Source: Tretioscincus oriximinensis
Taxonomy: Eukaryota; Chordata; Lepidosauria; Squamata; Gymnophthalmidae
Direction of reading: 5' to 3'
NCBI GenBank assembly: GCA_022410635.1
Contig: JAJVDF010000016.1
Span: forward strand, 2,246,144-2,310,143
Length of the DNA stretch: 64,000 bases
In this document: one piece after another, positions 11,677 to 23,708 of the stretch
Layout: each line of letters starts with the position of its first letter
Numbering within the stretch: the first letter of the stretch is position 1
The notes under the pieces: model-generated
Told to the model about the DNA's origin: nothing
The model's input: only the letters and a program-made list of their open reading frames with translations
Database searches by the model: none
Translations under genes and position numbers: made by a program

Positions 11677-11758
11677 TATACTGCTCAAAACAATTCAGGG
11701 AACACTTTAACATACACTGTTATGTTAAAGTGTTCCCTTAATTGTTTTGAGCAGTATA
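11677..11758. mobile_element. 82-bp palindromic mini-transposon, copy 1
   Basis: Two 38-bp arms, 11677-11714 and 11721-11758, are reverse complements except for one position, around the loop CACTGT. Ends are TATACTGCTCAAAACAATT. TATACTGCTCAAAA-type ends flanked by TA are typical of Tc1/mariner-like inverted repeats. A second copy of equal length lies at 17011-17092. Confidence 0.85.
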
Positions 11759-11881
11759 TATAAACTAAGACAAAGTAAACAAAATACAATTCATATAGTG
11801 TTCTGATACATGCTTTTAATCCATCTTTAGTCCTGAAGAACTAAGCCAAAATTCCCCTGTTCTTGAAGACACTGTTACTAT

Positions 11882-12790
11882 TAAGGCTGCGTTGACATGA
11901 TGAGCTAAAAACTGGAATAAAGCTATATTCCGGAATATAGCAATGGCGTGTCCGTTCACACCNCAAAGCTATATTCCGGAATATACAACGGCGTGTCTGT
12001 GCACAAGTATACTTGAATTCTCATGATACACAGCTTGCCCCGCTGCATTGCTTCAGCTGTACCCTCCTTCCAGCCAGCCCTCCACCTGCTTTGGGGGGCT
12101 GCTGCCTGGAGTTCAGCTACGCGAAATGACGAGCAGGACATCATCACTGTCAAATGGTTCAGCTGAGGCAAAGAGGAGGAGGTGGGAAGATTGACAGGAC
12201 ATCTGTCAATGTTCCCCTTCATTTCGCCAAGCTGATCTCCAGGCACCGACCCCCAAAAGCATGAAGAGGGCTGGCTAGAAGGAGGGCACAGCTAAAGCAA
12301 TGCAATGGAACCAACTGTGTGTCATGAGAAGCCTTTTTCTAAGCCAGGCTGCCCTCCGCCTGCTTTCAGGGGCTGCTACCTGGAGATCAGCTTGACGAAA
12401 TGAAGGGGAACATTGACAGACGTCCTGTCAATCTTACCACCTCCTCCTCCTCCTCGCCTCAGCCAAACCATTTGATAGCGACAACATCCTGCTCATTGCT
12501 TTGCAGAGCCAATCTCCAGGCAGCAGCTCCCAAAACCAGGCGGAGGGCAGCCTGGGCTTAGGAAAAGACGGGCAGATTTCCCCGCCAAAGCAAGGAGGCG
12601 TCGCTTCGTCCTGTCATCTTTTCCCTCCTGTCTCTTGCACTAAAAATGTTCGCAAGGGAGAGGAAGGGACTTGGTTATGAGATGATGGATGATGCCTGAT
12701 TATCCCAGCAATAGTTTATTCCAGGATAAATGTGTTTATTGCAGGAGGACTTCTGAAACACACTTAACATGTGTGCCCCAACCTTCCTCA
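11882..12790. mobile_element. Element B copy 1, large fold-back element
   Basis: The outer ends are similar in inverse orientation: AAGGCTGCGTTGACATGA near 11884 and, on the minus strand, AAGGTTGGGGCACACATG from about 12787. Inside, 12074-12275 is the reverse complement of 12343-12560, with roughly 200-bp arms (for example CAGGACATCTGTCAATGTTC against GAACATTGACAGACGTCCTG). A 46-bp tandem duplication at 11919-12010 carries the palindrome CTATATTCCGGAATATAG. It is GC-rich in the middle and AT-rich outside. No transposase is present, so it looks non-autonomous. The 96-residue antisense frame inside it is not a gene. Confidence 0.65.
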
Positions 12791-12824
12791 TGTCGCTACA
12801 ATTGAGGGAACATAGCCTAAGTGT

Positions 12825-12928
12825 TCTGTTTTAACTGTTTATATGATATTTGATTGTCATCGGCCCTGAGATCTGGTATTACTGAGAACATACCAGTAAA
12901 TGGAACGAAAGAAAGAAAGAAAGAAAAA

Positions 12929-13012
<84 letters not shown>

Positions 13013-13110
13013 GGAAAACATTTTTTTTTATTTATTTATTTATTTATATTTTTATACCACCCTATACTCGAAGGTCTCAGGGCAGTTAACAATAAAAACA
13101 CGATTAACAT
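12825..13110. repeat. (GAAA)n microsatellite between L2-like tails
   Basis: GAAA units run from 12907 to 13012, and (TTTA)n follows at 13024-13048. Sequence before it (TTTTAACTGTTTATATGATA, CGGCCCTGAG) resembles an L2 3' end in sense. Sequence after it (ATACCACCCTATACTCGAAG, GTCTCAGGGCAG) resembles an L2/SINE-B tail in antisense. The Lys/Glu/Arg-repeat open frames are artefacts. Confidence 0.7.
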
Positions 13111-15549
13111 ATTAAAAACAACCACATCTAAAAATGTGGGAGGGATAGCAGTTTCTCAGCCAAAGGGGAGGGGAGAGATTTAGTCATTGTTTAGAACTAA
13201 AGATGGAATAAAAGTATGCATCAAGAACAGCACCTGAGGAATCTTAGGGACAGCTTATAGATAGTGTATGGGTGGGACTGTTCATATGCCTGCCATCTTC
13301 CCCTAAGTGTTTTGGTGTTTCTTCTTCTCTCTGTCTCTCTCTTTTTTTTTTTGCTCTTTGAATGCAACTTTTTTTTAAAAAAAAAAGGCAGCACGGAGCT
13401 TTCTTTCAGATTATATCTTAAAATAGGAAGCCACAAGCACATATGGTAGGTACTGCTCAAAGTCTTCCATAACTTGCACTAGCATACAGATGGCAGGTCA
13501 CTATTCTGGGATATAATCCAGAATAAAGCCCCATGTAGAAAAGATCTGTTTCTTAACTGTTATTTATTAGCCACAATTGTATCCTAATTGTGAAAAAAAC
13601 ACTTTGCATACCAAGATGAAGTATAACAGAGCTCTTCTGTTTTGCCCTCATAACAAACCTCTGAAGTTAAGCTATAATGGTAGCTGTGTCATGATTGCCT
13701 TGTGACCATCACATGGAATTAAAACCAAAGTCTCTCTCCTTAAAGTCCGGTATCTTGGGTGCAGATACAGATAAACCAGCAGAATAAAAGCCATCTGTAA
13801 CCCTTACTTTATTATTCCTTGTACTGCAATACAAGATGGTTGCTATGACATCTCAGCCAGTGATCTCATCTGTTGTCAGAGGATGACTGAAAACCGCAAA
13901 AAATGCTGAAAATTGGTGGCACTGGCAAGCAGCTGACTGCTAATGAAATGAAATGGGGTTCAGCCTGTTTTGATGACTAGAGTTATTGATCCACTGATTG
14001 CTTGCATTCTTCTTTGTTGCATCCATCCATTATCCCTTGACCTATAAGTGATTATTGAACTAGGTTTCCCTGACTAGATTTTGATGTTATGCATTCATGC
14101 AAGTCTATGGTAATTGTGTTTGCCCTATAGTCCTTATGAGCCATCAGATTGCTCCAGATTTAAGAAATATTTGAAGTGACCTATGTTCACTGTAGCCATA
14201 TGGAATAGGGCCATGACACTTGGTCTTTATTAGCTACATTGTGTGCTTATGAGCATTAACAAAGCTTGAAATTTTTTGAACACTTAAATGAAATTTCTTT
14301 TCCTGATCAATTACACAGTAGTAAAGTTACAGGAAAGCTGTTAGGAGGGAAGACTGCCATGGGTGGCCAAATGGGCCTCCAGGAGTGGGGGAGGGGAGGG
14401 GGCAACAGTGGAGCCCCACCACCATGCCAGCCCTTCTCAGTCCTAGCTTTTTGTGTCTCTCATATAACTCACACATTGATTAGACCCACCTCCAAAACAC
14501 CTACCATGATTAATGTATTCATGGTTCAGAAAAGGCTTTTATTTATTTATTTACATTTATTAATTGGCACTCTCTCATTTGTGCCTATCCCTTGAGAACT
14601 TATCCAGCTGGTTATTAGCCGGGGGGGGGGGGGGCTTCCAACCCCCCCCTCCCACGCCCCAGAAATGGATGATTCCATCCAAAAATAATCTGCCTTAGTT
14701 TCACAGGAAAAAGAAATGTTCTCTGAAGTGAACTGAGCCCACTGAAAATCCAAATGGTTTTTCTCTAATTTTAATCCACATATGCCGGGGAAATAGACCT
14801 TTGCCTATGAGGCCAGCACTGCTTGAGTTCATTTTATTAGCCTGTCTGGATGGGGTCCTAAAGATTTTACTTTGCCTGGTCTTTCTTAAAGCTATCACTG
14901 GTTGCTGACAGCATCTTTTCTAGCAATTTCTTTTGGCTAGAAAAGTACTTCCCTTTGATAGCACCTCACCATTATTCATCTTCTTTTTTGTTGTCTTTCT
15001 CTGATGAATAGATCTTTCTGATTCAGTGATAATGAATGAGAAAAAGGTTGTTTTCATCCTTTGTACCATGGTACACAAAAACAGAAATTCAATTGAGGAA
15101 AAGATGGACTAATAATTTGTAGTAAAAATATTCTGATGACAGCAGTGTGAAGAAAGTGCTGAAATTTTTCGTGCCTAAACTGCACTGAATCTGGAATTAC
15201 CTTAAGTATAGACATTGAAAGAGACAGTATGGCTATTTTCATTTGTTGATAAGATTTCCATCCTGCCTCTTTTCCAAGGAGTTCGACAATGTACATATAT
15301 CATCTTACTCATTCAAAATAAATGATTGCAAAAAAATCTAAAGCAGCACTACAAAAATCTCAAGTTGTATGCACACTGTCGGTAGATTTGAACAATATTG
15401 TAAGAGCAGACGGCTTTCTATATTACATTTCTGTGATGATGTGACAAATTGCAATCTTGTTTTGGATATAACAAAGTGCATGTGGAGTATTAGCCAATCC
15501 ATTTTCCACAAGAAAAGTGTTAGTGTGTACAAGGAAAGAGCTAGTGTGT
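13111..15549. other. unassigned sequence
   Basis: No recognised family. A 14-G run at 14621-14634 is followed by a C-rich run, and 14386-14402 is G-rich. Near 15508-15560 an approximately 21-bp unit (TAGTGTGTACAAGGAAA) is duplicated just before SINE-A copy 2. Confidence 0.45.
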
Positions 15550-15855
15550 ACAAGGAAATGGCTCAGTCACTTAGGAATTCATCTCTCGTCTGGGAGATGG
15601 GGTTTCGAAGCCCTGTGTCAGACGTGGGTAAGGGTGAGCACCTTCCACTAGCCTGTAGCTCTAGCCAACCCAGCTATTCGAAAGCATGAATTGCAAGAAA
15701 TTGCAACTGACTGCAAGTAGATACATGGGAACCACCATGGGAAGACAGAATGTGAGCCTTCGGGCAAAAATACCCTTGTAAGCCGCTTTGAGTCCCTTTG
15801 AAAGGTGAGAAAAGCAGGGTATAAGAACCAAGTTCTTCTTGTTCTTCTTCTTCTA
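15550..15855 (+). mobile_element. SINE-A copy 2
   Basis: Plus-strand copy: ATGGCTCAGTCACTTAGGAA head, GGGTTTCGAAGCCCTGTGTC box B region, GCTCTAGCCAACCCAGCTAT middle, TAAGCCGCTTTGAGTCCCTT tail and TTCTTC repeats. The minus-strand open frame across it (15674-16105) is a translation of the SINE and its flank. Confidence 0.85.
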
Positions 15856-17010
15856 CTGAATCTTCTTCAGTGCTTGTGACCATTGAATATTCTGTTTCCA
15901 AATACTGGTAACTAATATTCCAAATATTATTCATTTGTCTGCTTAATCTCACCCTCTCTAACTCAGAAGTGGTCAAACTATAACTTTCCATTTGTTCCTG
16001 GACTTCCTTGCATTTCAGTTGATCTAACTCATGACAAGAAATGATCAGAGCAACCTCTGATGCTCTAGACCTTGCCAAAAGAAAAGCACAATAATATATC
16101 TGCACATTGTGGAAAGTACAGACATTTCATTCAGACACAAATCATTTTGACATGCACATGTGATAGCAGCGCAGCTTAAATAAGGTACGGCCTACTTTTG
16201 ACTCCACAGTTAAATTTCATCCCAATAATCCTTATTCGGAATACATCACTGCAGTTCCATGTGACATAATAGCAAATCATGTTTATTTTCTCAAAGGCAC
16301 ATTATGTTTAAGAAAATTAGGCAGGGGTAGAATAGAATAAAGCTTGTCCCACTCAGAAATGTAATGTTTGGGCTTGGAAAGCTTTGCTCTCATTCTTAGG
16401 ATGTATTTATTTTCATCATTGCTGTGTTTAATTCTTCATCATTCATGCTACTGTACTTAGAAGAGATACTTTTCCATCCTCACTGATTCAGGCCCTTTCC
16501 TGCTAATGCATTTAAAAAAACTCACTCTTTCACATTAATTACAGGATAATAATGCTAATACACTTGAATATCTATTATGAGCTCCTTAATACATATGTAA
16601 CCTCTTTATAATGAACTCCAAGGGACAGAAAAATGTGTATGCTATAATGAAACGTTGTTATACTGAAACCATTGCAAAAACTATTTCAATAGACATTTAA
16701 TGCCAGAATCCATTGGCGAAAACTTTTAAATGGCAGAAACCATTGCCTTAATCCCTACAGAGCCCTTTTCTGAGGTGTATCTCAGGAAAGAGCTTGGCCA
16801 TCCACATCCCAGTATAGAGTATGGTGGGTCACTGGGACCTGCCACAGTCTACACTAGCATGTGAATGTCAGGCTCCTATGCCCATAATGACATTGGGGAC
16901 AACCTAGATTCTTTCAGTCTTAACACACTTATAATTATAAAAAAAATACAAAAATAAATTGTTGCCTTTTCTTGCAAACTGCTTTCCCTTCCTTCTCACC
17001 AGCATGAATA
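15856..17010. other. unassigned sequence, possible conserved non-coding stretch
   Basis: No repeat recognised. 16370-16600 is repeat-free and rich in TAAT/ATTA motifs, a look common in conserved non-coding elements, but only an alignment could show it. Confidence 0.35.
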
Positions 17011-17092
17011 TATACTGCTCAAAACAATTAAGGGAACACTTAGTGTTACACTGTTATGTTAACGTGTTCCCTTAATTGTTTTGGGCAGTATA
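17011..17092. mobile_element. 82-bp palindromic mini-transposon, copy 2
   Basis: Same length and same ends (TATACTGCTCAAAACAATTA) as 11677-11758. The arms match each other with a few differences near the loop. Together the two copies define the family. Confidence 0.85.
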
Positions 17093-18087
17093 TTTACTTT
17101 TACATAGGAGCCCATAATTGTCCCATTCATCCATTGGATTCTGAAGATTTAGTCCTCCCGTTCATTGGTGGTTTGAAAATCTTTACTGTCCTTTGAAAAA
17201 TCTTACTCTGTACTGAATGTATGGCCCCTCTTGCAATTCAGTTCTTTATAGTAGGGTCTTGCAGAATTGGAAGGGGCACAAAAACTGTTTGTTATACAGA
17301 AACCTTCATTACAATGGGGTTCATCACAGTGGGAGCATCTTTACATTGTTCTCAATGGTGTTCTGCCACAACTTCCAAATTTGTTTGTTACACTGCGAAT
17401 TTTGTTTTATTCGTGTTCTTTATAACGAGGTTTCACATGTAGTGTATTTCAGCACTGGGACAGCTCTGTGTTCAGCTACAAGTTGCTGCAACAACAGCTG
17501 ACAGCTGAACAAGGCTGCAATTACCTGCAACATCATGTGCAAATGCAGTTTGGCATTTGCATAGCAGCACATATTGTTCCTCTTCTAATGTGCATCTAGA
17601 TGCTGAATGCAAACATGTGTGGCTGCAATTAATCCATGTCCAATTGAAGCTAATATCCTGAATTTTCTAAATGCTGACAAGGTCGAATGTAAAACTCTGT
17701 TGTAACTGGAGTGGGTGAGCATCTCCTATAGGGCATGTAAAATGATTGCATTGACTGGATTATGGTTTCTGGGCATTATAGTTTGCAACTGCATTTTTTT
17801 CAGGGACAGCAATTTACCAGTTAATTCTAACTGTACTTTGCAAACTATTGAGCAGTTAGTTGATTTATTGATCTATCTATCCATCCATTTAGGTGTTTAA
17901 TTGCATTTTTTTTCAGAGACTGTTATTAAAAGTAATGCATTTTCTTCTTAATTATCATATAGCTACAGCAGGTTAAATAAACTGCAGGCAATAATGGCCA
18001 TTTTTAAAGAGATATTTTCTTCCTGGAATGTTGAAGGTAGTGCAGCCACATATAGTCATGTTCAACAGCTGGATCCACATTAGAAGT
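17093..18087. other. unassigned sequence
   Basis: No family recognised. The two overlapping frames at 17217-17501 contain CysTyrThr-like repeats from degenerate GTTATACAGA/GTTACACTGC sequence and do not look like a gene. Confidence 0.4.
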
Positions 18088-18395
18088 GGAAGAAGAAGAA
18101 GAACTGGGTTCTTATAATCTGCTTTTCTCACCTTTCAAAGGGACTCAGAGTGGCTTACAAGGATATTTTTGCCTAAAGGCTCACATTCTATCTTCCCCAC
18201 CAGATTGTGGTGGTTCCCATGTATCTACATGCAGTCAGTTGCAATTTCTTGCAATCATGCTTTCAAATAGCTGGGTTGGCTAGAGCTACAGGCTAGTGGA
18301 AGGTGCTCACCCCTCCCCACGTCCCACACAGGGCTTCGAAACCCCATCTCCCAGATGAGAGACAGATTTCTTAGTGACTGAGCTATCCATATGCT
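18088..18395 (-). mobile_element. SINE-A copy 3
   Basis: Antisense copy running from AGAAGAAGAAGAACTGGGTT through GGGACTCAGAGTGGCTTACA and GTATCTACATGCAGTCAGTT to CTTAGTGACTGAGCTATCC. It has all the blocks of the other full copies, with more substitutions. Confidence 0.85.
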
Positions 18396-19667
18396 GCTGG
18401 GCAAAAGGTAAAAGATGTCTTTTGATTTTGAAAGACCTTTCCCCCACTTATCATGCAACTTCTGTATTATTAATTCCCTGGATTTACTTCTACCAACATA
18501 AGTGTGACAAGTTGTTTAACATTTAGTGGGATGGATGATATAGAACGATAGTAACAGGAGCAGTAATGCGGATGCAGTATCACTGTTCTGCATGGTATTT
18601 GTTGCCATGTGGCTACACATGTGGATGCACTGTTACTTAATGTATTCCGCCACTTTTACAGATTCAAGAGCCCTTAGTACACATAATCTAGTTGTTTTGT
18701 TTCAAGGGCAATGCTAAAATAAACTCTTGGTGTAAAAAACGGCTTCTGGCCCTCAGGAACACATTCTGAACAAAGAAATGTCCACCAAGTATTATAGTTT
18801 CAAGACTTTACTCTTCAACAAATGCATTAACTTAACAATGAACTGGAATGCCCACCCAAGAGTAACATCTTTTCTTTAAATACTTGCTATTCAATTAGAT
18901 TGCCACAGCCTCTCTTCCTCCCATCACTTAGCTTCTTTCTGTTTTGGCAAATTAACTTTCTTTCCTTTATAAACTCTGTGGATCAGCCTTCTTGTCAAAG
19001 GAGAATGTTCTCTCCAAGTCTTTGTCTGCTATTACACAAAAATGGAACTAACAGAGGCAGACTGAACCCAGAATTTTCCCAACGCTCTTTCATTTCCCTC
19101 CCTTTTTCTTATAGGTACAGGAGTCCATTTCTTGTCCCTGAACTAACTCAGCTTAAAGGATGGTCTTGAGGCATAACAATAGTTGGTAGTCACGTTACAA
19201 GAAGGCTGTGAGATATGTCTCTAGTATGAGGATGAGGATGAGTATTTTAACAAACTGAAACATTACATAAAAGAAAAATAAAAAAGAATTAAACAGAAAG
19301 AGCCGTCCCACATCTTTCTGTAGCACAGCTCTTTGTGGTTCGTTTTTGATGAATTGAGATGGACCATCTCATTTGGGTCAAAATTTGCATATTGTTCATT
19401 AAATAACTATCCCCACCATTCTTCAGTCCAATTTTCAACAAATTTATTCCATAAGTCCTGTCTAGAGTGTTGATACNTCTTCCCTTCGTTCCAGGCTTGG
19501 CTATGGGTGGCCAAGCCAGGCAAGCCACAGGACTAATTGACTGTCACACAGGGATCCTACCAAAAAAATTTCCCAAGTAGGTCTATGGTTTCCTAGCTTG
19601 GCTATCTAGACTATCCTTCACTCCAGACCTCACTCGTTTAGTTATCCCATCCCTAAAGAAACTGTCC
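18396..19667. other. unassigned sequence
   Basis: No recognised repeat or gene. Confidence 0.4.
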
Positions 19668-19790
19668 TTGTGGTTAGAGTGTTGGATTCTTCCTGGTGGT
19701 CTCTTGCTTTGATTCTGCATTCCTACATTCTGCATTCCTTGGGCTAGTCACACATTTTTTGGAACTCTTTCAGCCCCATCTTTCATCTCT
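19668..19790 (+). mobile_element. SINE-B 5' part, interrupted
   Basis: GTGGTTAGAGTGTTGGATTC, CCTTGGGCTAGTCACACA and GGAACTCTTTCAGCCCCATC are consecutive SINE-B blocks. The sequence then switches to SINE-A without the SINE-B 3' tail. Confidence 0.65.
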
Positions 19791-20000
19791 TTGATCTGAG
19801 AGATTGGGTTTCAAAGCCCTGTGTCAGACGTGGGGAGGGGTGAGTGCCTTCTACAACTCTGCAGCTCTAGCCAACTCAGCTATTCGAAAGAAATGCAAAT
19901 TTTATAATCTGCATTTCAATTAGATAAATGAATACCATCATTAACCAGATAGGAAAGACAGAATAAGATGTAAGCCTTCGGGTGAAAATTAATCCTGTAG
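19791..20000 (+). mobile_element. SINE-A copy 4, rearranged
   Basis: Starts inside the head (GAGAGATTGGGTTTCAAAGC), follows the family to AGCTATTCGAAAG, then has about 60 bp of unrelated sequence in place of the usual middle and returns with GTAAGCCTTCGGGTGAAAAT. The tail is absent. Confidence 0.7.
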
Positions 20001-20764
20001 ATAGGCATCTAGGAGAACTTTTCCCTAGATAGGCATCACTTGGTCAGCCATCTATCCTGTGCGAGCAGCTGTCCCTTATGAAATCTGCTGTATTTCATAT
20101 TGCATTAAATTATACTGTAATTTTTATTTAATTGATATTCATCAGATGTTGTTTTTAACCTTTTTGTCAACCAACATATGCATGCAAAAAGATCAGTTGG
20201 GAAAAAAACAGACACAACATTTCCATTATTTATTCTAAAGAAGAAGAAAAATATGGAGAATTAGTAGTGCAAGGGGATGCCGAAAGCCCAAAGCAGCATT
20301 TGGAGTTTTATTACCAGTGCTTGAATGTAATGTGTAGTCTAGTCCATTGTCTGTTCTTGCCAACCACTTAAGCTCTTATAAAATGAATGATTATTATCCT
20401 CTGTGAATAGCTATTTCGGTCAGATACAAAAGGCTAATTTTTAATGTTATTAAGTTTCCACCCTCTGTAATATCATATGGTAATTGCTTTATAAACAGGT
20501 ATGTGATGTGTGAAACTATCACTTTGAATGAGTTCCTTTGAATTAATTTGTGAATTTTGAGATGGGGACAAAAATGTGAGAAATCAGTAACAAAAAGAGT
20601 AGAGTGTCTTTGGTCCATTTTTCCCCTCTCCTCTCTGGCAACTCTAAAGCCCAAGAGTTTTAAGCAGCATTAAACCCACAGCTTTCCCCATTAAATCTAC
20701 TTCCAACAAAATGCAAGATGGAGAGCGTGAAAGAAAAATCTTTGAAGAAAAAGGGAAGGCAAAA
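20001..20764. other. unassigned sequence
   Basis: No recognised repeat or gene. Confidence 0.4.
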
Positions 20765-20985
20765 AAACCTGGGGCAGGGTCCTTTGGGGCCTTCTAAGTG
20801 ATTGCCCCCAAATTATGGAATGACCTCCTCTTTGAGGAACATCAGAAGATCTTTGAAGATGTATCTCTTTATCCAGGCCTTTGTTTTAAAAAATGCCATC
20901 TTCTTTCCCACCTTCAGATATTGTTTTAATATGTCAGATTTGGGTATAGGACAGGGTATAAATAAATTAAAAAAATAAGATGATC
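20765..20985 (+). mobile_element. L2-type LINE 3' end
   Basis: GGGGCCTTCTAAGTGATTGC, ATGGAATGACCTCCTCTTTG, CATCAGAAGATC and CTTTATCCAGGCCTTTG follow the order of L2 3' sequence: end of ORF2, then the untranslated tail. It ends TATAGGACAGGGTATAAATAAATTAAA. Confidence 0.7.
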
Positions 20986-21224
20986 ATGTCAATACTATGT
21001 TATATCTGCCTTTAGAAACATAACATTTTCTGTAAAATATATGGTACATCCAATTGATAACTCCAAAAATAATTTTAAATTGCATAGGACTGATGTGTCT
21101 TGGACCAGACTAATTCTGGAGTGCTCTAAAGAATGTTTACTTTGTAGATAATCATCCTGATCTAAGTTTGGAGGGCAAGAATGAAATTTCCTGATCTCTG
21201 CAGTGACTAGCCAATGCTGCTTTG

Positions 21225-21358
21225 GTCATATACTTAGAAGCTGTCCAATTCTGCTTCTGACTGCCTAGGTGCAATTGGTTTGTCACTGTGTGAGATAGAA
21301 TGTTGGACTAGATGGGCTCTACCCTAACTCAGCAGGGCTCCTCTTTTGTTCTTAATTC
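21225..21358 (+). mobile_element. CR1 3' tail, diverged
   Basis: GAATGTTGGACTAGATGGGC, then CAGCAGGGCTCCTCTTTTGT and TCTTA form a CR1 3' end in sense orientation. Confidence 0.75.
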
Positions 21359-23708
21359 TAGTGCCATTTCATGATAGATATGATGTACTAGCCCTGATTC
21401 TATAAGTATGTGGTCTAGTATATTGGTTAGGGAAATGCATGGACCACTTACAAGTAGTCTATGGTCATGCATGGAATGAACTTTGCACCATTTTCACAAC
21501 AGAACCCACTTACCAATCCTATACTGTCTAACCTTCTCAACAGTTTAGTTTACTGATCAGTGAAGACATGGATTTTGTGTGTGTATGAAAAGGATACATT
21601 TTCTTTCAGAAGCTGTCTGATTGTACCTGGCATGTGGATGGCCATGCTCTGTACTGAGATTTAACATAGAATAAGGATCAGCAAAGCCAGGGACAGAATC
21701 TGTGGACTGTTATTCTGTACACATTTCAGTTTAATTTTCTTATTTTTTNAAAAAAATATTGTCTTGTTTGTACTGATTTTATTCTTGGGACTTTTCTGCA
21801 TTTACTTTTGTTCCATATTCAGGTCTTTTCAGGCTCTAATTGGTCTGCACATTATTGTAGATTAGTGAGGCCCAATATACCACTCTTGTGTTCTGTCTAC
21901 ATAAGCATGAGCATCAGGAACCCCTTGATCTGGATCATTAGTAAACCTCAATATCAAATTCTACTAGCAGAGCAACAAGATCTAATCTACAATATGAAGA
22001 TGTACAGAAAGTGTCTGTTCTCCTGACTACTGGGAGATCAATTTTGATGACAGACTAAGTAGTTTCATTCCTAACCTTTCAGAGTCCTGGGAAACTCCAC
22101 TTGAACATCACATGAGCTTCACAATAATATCATACATATGGCACTGTTCTAGCTATGCAATGCCATGCTCCAAACATGTGGGCCTCACTGATCCAGGCCC
22201 ATTAGCACTGGAAGTGTACAAAGGCCTTTAATTAGATAGCAAAAGGGTTAACATAAAAACTGAAATGTAAAAAAAAAAGAAGAAAATTGTTAGTCTTTGA
22301 CTGTTTTTATCCAAAGGAAATTAAACTATTTATCATTAGAGTATTCTCCCTGGAACCCTCTTTCTTCTTGTGAAAAATGCAGAACATATTTTTATAAGCC
22401 ATGATTATTGATGCAAGAACCCCACCAGAAATGTTCAGTATACAAAATACACAAGCTGAGTGGAAAAGGGGAATAAGAAGGTGCACCATATTTTAAACAG
22501 CATCTGCTTCTCCAAACAGCAGTAAATTCTCCCCTTTCCCCACTCTTAGCAGATGTCATCTTCTTTCACAGCTTCAGGGAAAACAGTTGGTCACACTGGC
22601 TGATAAAATATGAACCTTGTATGATCAACTCTAAAATAAGTAAAAGGTTGTATCCTTAGTGCATGACGAAAAATGTTTTGCACAAAATATATTGAATTCT
22701 CCACATTCTTAATCACTATATACAAAAATGGAGACTGCTGAATTTCTTATAAACAAACAAATTCCTTTCCTCCTTCCCTCCTCCCCGTACTGGCGGTGTA
22801 TTAAATCTTGGCTGTAAGCACAAATGCCAGCATATGGATTTCTCACAGACATCAGCGCCCATAAAGGAAGGTTAAAGCCCTGTGATAATGTTATCTGGGC
22901 TCCGTTCCAACTGTACCTTCTCATTTCCTTACTGATTTGAGGAAGAGCTAGAAAAACAAGTCCCACAGGAACTTGCTCCAACATATTTCATCATGTATGA
23001 GGCCCTGCAGTTAACAAGATAATGCAGTATTGATTGTCATTTGGGGAGGAGGATGAGAATATCTGCCAAATGAATTAGGCCCACGGAGCACAAATAAAGG
23101 GGAGAGAATTGCCTGCTTAAATGAAGATGTAAGAGCATGTAGTACAAAGGAAATCGTTTGCTGTGAACCCTTTGCCTGTGGATCTTGGGCAGCGTGCAGT
23201 TGCCGAGTTTCAGGGGTGTAATGATCATTAAGGCTGCAATTGCCATTACAGAAATGTAATGATTTCCCTCAAGATGAGGAATGCCAGATCAGAAGTAATA
23301 AGAATTGATTCTGCATTTCAGTCTCCTTGTTTTAATCATATCTGAGTGTATTGTGCCGCTAAATGAAGTCATTTTGGAGTAGCCAGCCAGTTGTCTTCAT
23401 TTAGGAATTGTTATTCTTCACTCTCCCAATCTGTCTTCCCTTCTAGAGCACGTGAGAGCTGTCATGTCTTATTTCATTCAGCAGAGAATGAGGGTTTTCA
23501 GAGCCCAAATAGCAGATATACTCTATGGCCTGTCTTGGTGTACTGCACTGCCTACCTCTTTGGATCCACCCAACAAGCAACTTAATTTTTGTATTGATTG
23601 CTATGTCCTTAAAAAAGGAAACAAATACAGAAGGTCTTTTTTCTCATTTGTAATGGAATCCTTCTTCTTGTAAAACCTATAAATTTGAATAGATGAGAGC
23701 TTGCTTGG
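21359..23708. other. unassigned sequence, possible conserved non-coding stretch
   Basis: No repeat recognised. 23037-23290 is repeat-free and balanced in composition, with TAATGATCATTA and similar motifs; conservation is only a guess. Confidence 0.35.

Noticed and set aside
12854..13183. Lys/Glu/Arg-repeat open frame
   Set aside because: Translation of the (GAAA)n microsatellite.
15674..16105. 143-codon antisense frame; similar frames at 18086-18283, 53106-53379
   Set aside because: The shared peptide (GSYTLLFSPFKGTQSGLQGY-like) is the translation of SINE-A tails.
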